Assembly (NCBI GenBank): GCA_046590705.1
Contig: JBKJUK010000058.1
Coordinates: 1 to 6,392, forward strand
DNA: 6,392 bases
Direction: 5' to 3'
Origin: JBKJUK01 sp046590705
GTDB taxonomy: Bacteria > Acidobacteriota > Thermoanaerobaculia > Gp7-AA8
Part shown: positions 1-5,510 of the stretch, piece after piece
Layout: every line of letters begins with the position of its first letter
How positions within the stretch are numbered: position 1 is the first letter of the stretch
Position numbers and translations under genes: made by a program
The notes under the pieces: generated by a model
The model's input: the letters and a program-made list of their open reading frames with translations, nothing else
Database searches by the model: none
Told to the model about the DNA's origin: nothing

Positions 1-12
1 GTGTGAAGACCA

Positions 13-69
13 GGCCGGGGGCCGGGGTCAGTGAGACGGGCCGGAGGCCGGGGTCGGGGGGCCGGAGTA
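13..69. repeat. GGCCGG-rich short tandem repeat
   Basis: Two 17-base copies lie 26 bases apart (13-29 and 39-55) and differ at one position (GGCCGGGGGCCGGGGTC versus GGCCGGAGGCCGGGGTC). A truncated third copy, GGCCGGAG, is at 60-67. The 15-base string GGGCCGGAGGCCGGG at 38-52 occurs again in reverse complement at 5351-5365. This looks like a dispersed intergenic repeat rather than coding sequence. A reading frame open across it (3-197) has no recognisable protein character. The repeat may continue beyond the left edge of the window. Confidence 0.6.
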
Positions 70-101
70 GAAGCGGTTTCTCTACAGGTTCAGTATGTCG
101 T

Positions 102-130
102 GTAGGGACGCGCAGCAGCGCGTCCGATAC
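102..130. repeat. Perfect GGACGCGC/GCGCGTCC hairpin repeat upstream of yceH
   Basis: GGACGCGC (106-113) and GCGCGTCC (118-125) are perfect 8-base inverted arms around the loop AGCA. After a small internal mismatch the stem can extend by GTA (102-104) pairing with TAC (128-130). There is no U-run, so an intrinsic terminator is not clearly indicated. A REP-like dispersed palindrome, or a terminator for an upstream gene outside the window, are both possible. The octamer GTAGGGAC at 102-109 recurs at 5453-5460 in the other long gap. Confidence 0.5.
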
Positions 131-177
131 CTGGTCAGTCCACCCGCACGACGGTTGTGTTTCGAAGCATTACGAAT

Positions 178-183
178 GGAGAG
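178..183 (+). promoter_or_regulatory. Ribosome binding site deciding a TTG start
   Basis: GGAGAG lies 6 bases before the TTG at 190-192. It is a good Shine-Dalgarno match at the usual distance. The alternative in-frame GTG at 157-159 is preceded by CACCCGCACGACGGTT, which has no purine-rich site. This favours TTG as the start of the YceH-family gene. Confidence 0.55.
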
Positions 184-189
184 ATCACA

Positions 190-840
190 TTGCCTGACAC
201 AGATCCTGAAGTGTCTTTTCCTGTTCTCGACCCGGTGACTATTCGGGTTCTCGGGACGCTGATGGAGAAGCAGCAAACCACACCTGAGTACTATCCGATG
301 ACGCTGAATGCGCTGGTCGCTGCCTGCAATCAAAGGACGAGCCGCGAGCCGATCACGGACTACACTTCTGACGACGTTGAAGCTGCGCTGCACCGCCTGC
401 AGGATCACCAGCTGGTGTGGCAGATTCACGGCGGAAGGTCCGTGCGCTGGGAGCACAATCTGACGAAGCGATTCGATCTCGCTCCGGACGCCCACGCTCT
501 GCTCACTCTCATGTTCCTCCGCACAGAGCAGACCTCGGCCGAACTGCGATCCCGCGCCGAGCGACTCTACCCTTTCAAGGAGATTCGTGAGGTTGAAGAG
601 ACGCTGCTCACACTCTCCCGCCGGACCCCGCCACTGGTGACCGAACTCCCTCGGCGGCCAGGACAAAAGGAAAGCCGCTGGAGGCAGACAGTTTCGCTTC
701 CCGATGAGAGACCTCCAGAGACTCCGCCGCAGCAAAGTGCCGCAGGAACGGTCGCCGCAAGAGTGAGCAGTCTCGAGACCAGAGTCGAAGAACTCGCGCT
801 CGAGTTGCAGAGACTGAAAGAGAGGTTGGGAGAATCCTAG
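190..840 (+). CDS. yceH: YceH family protein (DUF480/UPF0502)
   Basis: This is recognised as the YceH (DUF480) family, soluble cytoplasmic proteins built from two winged-helix domains; the molecular role is not established. From the TTG start the product is 216 residues, close to the roughly 215 of E. coli YceH. Family hallmarks are visible: LMEKQQTTPEYYP (about residues 24-36), LVAACNQRTSREP (42-54), the second-domain signature TSAELRSRAERLYPF, then PGQKESRWRQ. A charged heptad-like C-terminal tail (about residues 188-216, VSSLETRVEELALELQRLKE) fits the coiled coil ending this family. A longer form from GTG at 157 adds 11 residues but lacks a ribosome site. The gene stands alone on this strand and converges with the peptidase gene. 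The winged-helix fold suggests nucleic-acid binding, but that is inference. Identification is secure; the exact start is less so. Confidence 0.93.
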   Translation: MPDTDPEVSFPVLDPVTIRVLGTLMEKQQTTPEYYPMTLNALVAACNQRTSREPITDYTSDDVEAALHRLQDHQLVWQIHGGRSVRWEHNLTKRFDLAPDAHALLTLMFLRTEQTSAELRSRAERLYPFKEIREVEETLLTLSRRTPPLVTELPRRPGQKESRWRQTVSLPDERPPETPPQQSAAGTVAARVSSLETRVEELALELQRLKERLGES

Positions 841-864
841 TGGACGCAGTCGGCCCAGAATGAT

Positions 865-898
865 TGTGTGCCACAGGCAATCCTGCCTGTGCCACACA
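865..898. terminator. Near-perfect hairpin in the convergent gap (first of two)
   Basis: Arms 865-879 (TGTGTGCCACAGGCA) and 884-898 (TGCCTGTGCCACACA) pair over 15 bases with a single C-C mismatch (871/892) and the 4-base loop ATCC. It begins 24 bases after the YceH stop and sits between two converging genes, so it could end transcription from both sides. No clear T-run follows in either direction, so intrinsic termination is inferred from position and stem strength only. It may instead be a dispersed palindromic repeat that settled in the gap. Confidence 0.5.
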
Positions 899-900
899 TT

Positions 901-922
901 CGGTCCTGTGAACCACGGACCG
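901..922. terminator. Second hairpin in the convergent gap
   Basis: CGGTCC (901-906) pairs with GGACCG (917-922), and GTG (908-910) with CAC (914-916), leaving a bulged T at 907 and the loop AAC. It lies 13 bases beyond the stop codon of the minus-strand peptidase gene and directly abuts the first hairpin. Its position suits 3'-end formation or mRNA stabilisation for the peptidase transcript. There is no U-tract. Confidence 0.35.
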
Positions 923-935
923 GCCCGATTGCTCC

Positions 936-2348
936 CTAACTGGCCCGGCCCGTGAAATCAGCCACGACATGCGCCACAGTCGCGCTCACATTTTTCCCTG
1001 TCTGAATATGCAGGAACTCATTCGGACCATGAGCATTGCTGTTCGGCCCGAGCACTCCCGTGATGAGAAACTGGGCCTGTGGGAACTGCTCACCTAACAT
1101 TCCCATGAAGGGAATCGATCCGCCCTCTCCAAACGCGCAGTAGCCCTTACCGAAGAAATGCTGCGACGCTTCTTCTGAAGATTTCTCGAGCCATGGTGCC
1201 ACTTCGGGAGCAACCCAGCCTGTGCCACCTTTCTCGGCTTCGAAGGTGACCCTGGCCCCGTAAGGAGGATTGGCTTCGAGCAGCTCGCGCAGTTTCTGCT
1301 CCGCTTTGGCGGCGTCCAGCGTCGGCGGAAGCCGGAGAGAAAGCTTGATCGACGTTCTGGGACGTAGAACGTTGCCTGCCTGCATGAGGTCAGGCATTCC
1401 GCTCAATCCCGTGTATGCCAGCGCCGGCCGCCATGTCCGATTGAGGAGCAATTCCACGATATCGGTGGTGACCGGCTGCATTCCGGGGACGAAAGGAAAC
1501 TTGTCGTAAACCGTATTGCCCATCACCTCCGCCGCGCGCTTCACTTCCTCGATCTTCTCCTCGGGAATGTCGACGAAGAGCCACTCCGGAACGATCTTCC
1601 CGGTCGCCGAATCTTCGAGACGATCCAGCAAATTCCGCATGATCCGGAAACTCGAGGCCACGATACCGCTGGCGTCACCAGAGTGAACGCCCTCGGTCAG
1701 CACCTCGACAGTGAGGTTGCCCACCACCGAGCCTCGCAGTGACGAAGTCATCCAGAGCTGATCATAATTTCCGCAGCCGCTGTCGAGGCAGACCACCAGA
1801 GACGGCGTCCCGATGCGATCCGCAAACTTCTCGATGTACGGAGGCAGATCAAACGAGCCACTCTCCTCAGTACACTCGATGATGGTGACCAGGCGGGGAT
1901 GCGCGACGTTCTGTTCTTTCAACGCGCGAATGGCGCTGATGACGGCGAAGATTGCGTAACCGTCGTCCGCTCCTCCGCGACCATAGAGCTTCCCGTCACG
2001 GATGACCGGAGTCCATGGGCCGAGTCCCTCTTCCCAACCGGCCATATCAGGCTGCTTGTCCAGATGTCCATAGAGGAGAATCGTTTCGTCTCCTGTTCCC
2101 TCCGCTTCGACAAAGAGGAGCGGCGTGCGATTCTCGAGCTGCAGCACTTCGACGCGAACGCCGCTGATGTTTTGTTTCTCGACCCAGCTACGCACCAGTT
2201 CAACGGCGCGATCCATATGACCGTTTTTCTTCCAGTCAGGATCGAAGAGCGGACTCTGATTCGGGATCCGGATGAATTCGGTCATGGTCGGAATGACCTG
2301 AGCGTCCCAGAAAGCGTCGATCGACCCGCGTGTAGCTTTGTAATCCAT
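936..2348 (-). CDS. M20 family metallopeptidase, carnosinase/CNDP-like dipeptidase
   Basis: This is a complete 470-residue M20 di-metal peptidase, the usual length for carnosinase-type members. Expected ligands are all visible: HxD in LLYGHLDKQP (H95, D97), the bridging Asp in YGRGGADDGYA (D128), catalytic Glu and adjacent ligand in ECTEESGS (E161, E162), D189 in VCLDSG, and H440 in NSNAHGPNEF. The lid/dimerisation domain (roughly residues 205-375) carries VHSGDASG with H222, the His that in CNDP-type enzymes helps bind substrate. The family hydrolyses short peptides or N-acyl amino acids with two zinc or manganese ions; the substrate here cannot be read from sequence. No signal peptide is seen, so it is probably cytoplasmic. 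The ATG start is preceded on its strand by GGGGGA ending 4 bases upstream. It is transcribed divergently from the phosphatase and converges with yceH. A deacylase or deacetylase role is possible but less likely than dipeptidase. Confidence 0.93.
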   Translation of the reverse strand: MDYKATRGSIDAFWDAQVIPTMTEFIRIPNQSPLFDPDWKKNGHMDRAVELVRSWVEKQNISGVRVEVLQLENRTPLLFVEAEGTGDETILLYGHLDKQPDMAGWEEGLGPWTPVIRDGKLYGRGGADDGYAIFAVISAIRALKEQNVAHPRLVTIIECTEESGSFDLPPYIEKFADRIGTPSLVVCLDSGCGNYDQLWMTSSLRGSVVGNLTVEVLTEGVHSGDASGIVASSFRIMRNLLDRLEDSATGKIVPEWLFVDIPEEKIEEVKRAAEVMGNTVYDKFPFVPGMQPVTTDIVELLLNRTWRPALAYTGLSGMPDLMQAGNVLRPRTSIKLSLRLPPTLDAAKAEQKLRELLEANPPYGARVTFEAEKGGTGWVAPEVAPWLEKSSEEASQHFFGKGYCAFGEGGSIPFMGMLGEQFPQAQFLITGVLGPNSNAHGPNEFLHIQTGKNVSATVAHVVADFTGRAS

Positions 2349-2536
2349 GGTTCCCCCACTCGCCTGGCAGAAGCGACGGCGCGCAGAATAACATCCCCGC
2401 CCTCGGTCAAGGGAGCCGGCTCGGCTGGAGTATCAGAGGCTCAACCTATTCGAAGAATTTCCGTATACAGTTGAGTCACGCCCTCGTTTGAACGCGAGAG
2501 ATCCCCAACCCCGATGAATTCCGAGCGAGTCGTATC
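2349..2536. promoter_or_regulatory. Divergent intergenic region between peptidase and phosphatase genes
   Basis: These 188 bases must carry the start signals of both divergent genes unless transcription enters from further away. On the plus strand, TATACA at 2464-2469 is the best -10-like hexamer, but nothing like TTGACA lies 16-18 bases before it. On the minus strand, TTGACC (2410-2405) and TATTCT (2390-2385) resemble -35 and -10 boxes, but their 14-base spacing is too short for a typical sigma-70 site. The palindrome TTCGAA lies near 2449-2454. No operator or riboswitch was recognised. The regional assignment rests on gene orientation; the individual boxes are weak. Confidence 0.35.
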
Positions 2537-4987
2537 ATGCGATCTTCAATGAAAAAAATCTGGATCGTGCTGGCCGCAGTCATCGGCGCTGCTACGTTCT
2601 GGATCCTGCTGCCGCAATTCGACACCCAGCAGCCCCGAGGGTTGGAGATCACGCGGGAGCGCGCCAGGACGATCGCGGACAGAGCGGCCAGGGAACTCGG
2701 AATCCCGGTCGAGCAGTCCTGGGCCGTCACCACCTGGGAAGCTTCGCCTTTCCTGGAGACAGAGTTCGCCAGAAGGCCTGAACTGCGCAGACTGGCCGAC
2801 AACGATCCAGTGGTGGGTCCTCGTCTCGGCGGTTTCAGGGTGCTGTATTTCAGACAGGGCGTCGAGAAGACGGTCGGTCCGCACGGTTACATCATCGTCG
2901 GGAAAAAAGGCGAGATATTGGGTGCGCGACTCCTCTGGAAATCCGAAGAGATCGGGAAGTCGGCTCCACCCGCAGTCCTGCGACAGCGTGCCGACGCCTT
3001 CGTGAACAGCCGCCAATTTCCGGGCGCGCCGAATCCGGTATTCGACAGCATCCGTCCCACCGTTCGGCGCACGAGAACCGACCACACGTTTCGCTACAAA
3101 GTCCCGTTTACCTTCGACGCAGGCCGGTCGTCCTTCTTCCTTGACGTTTTCTTCAACGCCGACCGGTTGGGTGGCTGGATCCTGTGGGAGGAGTACAACG
3201 ACGGCAGTGCATTTACGAATCCCTCGGCCGGCTCGGAAATTCAGTCGGTCTTTCTACAGCAGGGGCTGATCTTTGCTCTACTTTTAGTTGTGATTGTGCT
3301 GTTCCTCCGGAAATACCACGCCGGTGAAGCAGGAATCGGAATCGCCAGTGTTCTCTTTTTCTCCGTACTCATCCTTTCCATGCTCACGCTCTACCTCTCG
3401 ATTGCAGAAGGTGCGTCGGGTGCAGGCATGCCCGGGATGGACGCGAAGACGATCTCAGTCGTCATCGCTTTCCTGTTCTTCATCACTTTCTACCTGCCAC
3501 TGGCCATCCTCATCTTTCTGGCCTGGTCGGTCGGTGAGAGCATCGCGCGCGAGCGCTGGGGTGAGAGGCTCGCTTCCTTCGATGCGTTGTGTCGTCGAGA
3601 TCCGCTGAATGCCACCACCGGCAGATCGCTTCTCACTGGCCTGTCGTTTTCGCCGGTCGTGGCCGCATCTACGCTACTCATAGGACTCATCGGCATTCAA
3701 ATGGGGCATGCCTACCCGGGCTTCGGTAACTCGCGAATGTCCTTCTTCTCGAGCTACGGCGGCGCGTTGACCATGCTCACCGACGCGCTGCTGTACTCGA
3801 TCCTCACCACTGTGGTCTCCTTCGTTTTCATCCTGGCTTACTTCAGCCGTCGCAATCTGCTTCCCCTTGGATTCCTCATGGCTGTCGCATTCGCAACGCT
3901 CTTCAATGTTGCGGATCCCGGCCTCGCGCCAGCATGGATGAATATAGCATTCGGCTTCGGCGGTGTTCTGGCGGCGACGATCATCTTTTTGCTCGCCGAT
4001 CTCCTCACGGCAGCAGTCGCACTCTTCACCGGAATTCTTCTCCTGGGATTTGTGCCGCTCATACGTGCAATCGCGCCGTCAGCGGCAACCGAGGCGTGGT
4101 GGGGACTACTGGTTCCACTGGTGCTGATCGCGGTTGTTGGAATCGCGGGCGCGCTTACCCGGCGCGAAGTCTCCTACTCTTACGAAGATCTGGCCCCCCA
4201 CGTTCGTCGCATCGTCGAACGAGAACGAGTGAAGGCGGAGATCGATGCGGCCAACCGCATTCAGTCGGCGCTGCTTCCCTCTGAAGACCCTAAGCTTTCC
4301 GGCGCATCGGTGGCCTCCCACTACCGGGCGGCCAGCGAGATCGGTGGCGATTACTTCGACTTCCTTCCACTGCCCGACGGCAGCATCGGTGTGGCCTTCG
4401 GAGATGTAGCGGGTCACGGACTCACCAGCGGAATCGTCATGGCCATGGCCAAGGCCGCACTGCTGGTGCAGGTCGGCTACGACGCTTCGCCCGTTCGGGT
4501 GATGGAAGTGTTGAATGAGACCGTGATCAAGACCGCGCCAAAACGGATGCTGATGACTTTCTTCTTCGGCGTCCTTGAACCGGAAAGGCATAGGCTGACC
4601 TTCTCTTCTGCCGGTCATCTGGATCCCTACGTATTCCGAGGAGCCACGAAGACGCTGGAGTCGCTCTCTTCATGGGGTTACCCGCTGGGTGTGAAACGAC
4701 GCGAGAATTTCCGCGAGATCACCGCACAGTTCTCAGTTGGCGACCGGTTGATTCTCTACAGCGACGGCTTCATCGAAGCGTTAGACGATCATGGCGAACC
4801 GTTCGGCTTCGATCGGTTCGAGAATGTTCTCGCAGCGTCTGCAACAGGTTCGGCCGAAGAGATTCGAAAAGCGCTCCTCAACTCCGTAAAGAAGTTCACC
4901 CGAAACCGTCCTCCAGCCGACGATCAAACTTTGGTAGTGATTTCGTTCGAGGAACCGTTCGCCACCCATCAGCTCAAGTCGGCCTGA
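2537..4987 (+). CDS. Polytopic membrane SpoIIE/RsbU-type PP2C protein phosphatase with extracytoplasmic sensor region
   Basis: This 816-residue protein has four parts. A signal-anchor helix (about residues 6-25, after MKK) is followed by a hydrophilic, probably extracytoplasmic region (about 30-238). Next come about eight hydrophobic helices (roughly 241-258, 266-289, 304-330, 370-388, 408-435, 440-457, 465-510, 521-540). The cytoplasmic part has a short helical linker, then a SpoIIE-type PP2C domain (about 560-803). Phosphatase motifs are intact: linker RIQSALLP (574-581), EIGGDYFDF with D605, FGDVAGHG with D623, YSDGFIEA with D743, and ADDQT with D795/D796, the Mg/Mn-binding aspartates. Such enzymes dephosphorylate phosphoserine or phosphothreonine proteins, classically anti-anti-sigma factors in partner-switching systems, but no STAS protein, RsbW-like kinase or sigma factor gene is in this window. 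An in-frame stop at 2489 bounds the frame; ATG at 2537 has a weak GAGCGAG upstream, and ATG at 2549 would remove only four residues. The likely role is a membrane sensor controlling a phosphatase; the signal is unknown. Confidence 0.93.
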   Translation: MRSSMKKIWIVLAAVIGAATFWILLPQFDTQQPRGLEITRERARTIADRAARELGIPVEQSWAVTTWEASPFLETEFARRPELRRLADNDPVVGPRLGGFRVLYFRQGVEKTVGPHGYIIVGKKGEILGARLLWKSEEIGKSAPPAVLRQRADAFVNSRQFPGAPNPVFDSIRPTVRRTRTDHTFRYKVPFTFDAGRSSFFLDVFFNADRLGGWILWEEYNDGSAFTNPSAGSEIQSVFLQQGLIFALLLVVIVLFLRKYHAGEAGIGIASVLFFSVLILSMLTLYLSIAEGASGAGMPGMDAKTISVVIAFLFFITFYLPLAILIFLAWSVGESIARERWGERLASFDALCRRDPLNATTGRSLLTGLSFSPVVAASTLLIGLIGIQMGHAYPGFGNSRMSFFSSYGGALTMLTDALLYSILTTVVSFVFILAYFSRRNLLPLGFLMAVAFATLFNVADPGLAPAWMNIAFGFGGVLAATIIFLLADLLTAAVALFTGILLLGFVPLIRAIAPSAATEAWWGLLVPLVLIAVVGIAGALTRREVSYSYEDLAPHVRRIVERERVKAEIDAANRIQSALLPSEDPKLSGASVASHYRAASEIGGDYFDFLPLPDGSIGVAFGDVAGHGLTSGIVMAMAKAALLVQVGYDASPVRVMEVLNETVIKTAPKRMLMTFFFGVLEPERHRLTFSSAGHLDPYVFRGATKTLESLSSWGYPLGVKRRENFREITAQFSVGDRLILYSDGFIEALDDHGEPFGFDRFENVLAASATGSAEEIRKALLNSVKKFTRNRPPADDQTLVVISFEEPFATHQLKSA

Positions 4988-5092
4988 GACAACTCGAGGT
5001 CGCTCCAGGAGAGCCGTGATTACGAGCGGCGATTCGCGCTGCGCGGCAACTGCGAGAAACGGGATCAAATATATTCGCCGGGTCTGCATCTC

Positions 5093-5343
5093 AGCCCCGG
5101 CGGGGCGGCATCGTTATAGCCCAGGCCGTGAGGCCTGGGACTGATTCGCTACATTTTTCTCGTGAGCCCCACCGGGGCGGTATCGCGACGTTGAACTCCG
5201 GCAGGTCCAACGCGTTGCATCGATCTCGTCGTACACCGCTGGCGAACACCTCGGCGCAGCAGCAAAGAAACCTCGATGTCGCCCCGCTGGGGCTCACGAC
5301 GTGTGGAGTGTCCTTCGTCCCAGGCCTGACACGGCCTGGGCTA
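5093..5343. repeat. Composite mirror-symmetric palindromic repeat element
   Basis: The element is built from two hairpin modules. Module A is GCCCC-NNN-GGGGC followed by a variant of GGCATCG: A1 at 5094-5113, A2 at 5162-5185, and A3 inverted at 5274-5298. Module B is CCCAGGCC-loop-GGCCTGGG: B1 at 5120-5139 with loop GTGA, and B2 at 5319-5340 with loop TGACAC. On each side the B flank ends exactly 20 bases from A (5141-5160 and 5299-5318), so the order is B1-20-A2-88-A3'-20-B2' with an extra A1 outside on the left. B2 read in reverse (TAGCCCAGGCC..) matches the B1 flank, confirming inverted orientation. No transposase or terminal duplication is visible. It resembles REP/BIME-type or non-autonomous dispersed intergenic elements; multicopy status cannot be judged from one window. 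Confidence 0.75.
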
Positions 5344-5350
5344 CTCAATG

Positions 5351-5371
5351 CCCGGCCTCCGGCCCTGTGAG
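5351..5371. repeat. Inverted copy of the GGCCGG repeat from the window start
   Basis: CCCGGCCTCCGGCCC at 5351-5365 is the exact reverse complement of 38-52. It sits eight bases beyond the composite hairpin element and is followed by TGTGAG. The shared 15-mer between two separate gaps, 5.3 kb apart and in opposite orientation, supports a dispersed repeat family. Confidence 0.55.
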
Positions 5372-5510
5372 GCGAACGGAATCTGATTTGACCCCATCAT
5401 GATGAGCACGGCGTGCTACTTCGGAACGACGTTGCTGGTTCGATGTAAGTCCGTAGGGACAGGTCGGTACTGCAGCTGAACAGAACACCTGCTCGTCGTA
5501 CCATTCGCAC

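Larger units (their letters stand above)
4988..5510. other. 523-base non-coding gap with repeats
   Basis: No credible gene is seen here. Bases 4988-5092, directly after the phosphatase stop, show no convincing terminator or small gene. Bases 5093-5371 are dominated by palindromic repeat modules annotated separately. Bases 5372-5510 hold only short symmetries: the palindrome CATCATGATG (5395-5404), AGCAC/GTGCT around GGC (5405-5417), and GTCC/GGAC around GTAG (5449-5460). No confident promoter for the downstream membrane protein gene was found. Open frames crossing the repeats (5128-5370 plus, 5091-5348 minus) translate the hairpins and have no protein-like character. Confidence 0.6.

Noticed and set aside
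82..897. 271-codon open frame on the minus strand opposite yceH
   Set aside because: It lies entirely antisense to a well-recognised family gene, and its translation is rich in Arg, Leu and Ser/Cys with no domain or membrane pattern. It is explained as a shadow of GC-biased codon use.
2385..2410. TTGACC and TATTCT on the minus strand as a sigma-70 promoter for the peptidase gene
   Set aside because: The spacing is 14 bases, well below the usual 16-18, and the -10 match is partial; mentioned only as a weak possibility.
1899..2474. 191-codon plus-strand frame antisense to the start of the M20 peptidase gene
   Set aside because: It overlaps the peptidase gene, whose metal-binding motifs are clear. 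The translation resembles nothing known and only its end enters the intergenic gap.
3400..4160. Intramembrane CPBP-type protease within the membrane block of the phosphatase
   Set aside because: The EExxxR and HxxxN-type catalytic motifs of that family are not visible in the hydrophobic helices.
4106..4618. 170-codon minus-strand frame opposite the phosphatase domain
   Set aside because: The opposite strand encodes the conserved PP2C motifs; this frame shows no protein features of its own.
5128..5370. Possible small protein within the repeat element
   Set aside because: The frame translates the hairpin modules themselves, has no ribosome site and no protein-like pattern.
5093..5371. CRISPR array
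   Set aside because: The repeats are hairpin modules in mixed orientation with unequal spacing and no regular repeat-spacer units, and no cas genes are nearby.
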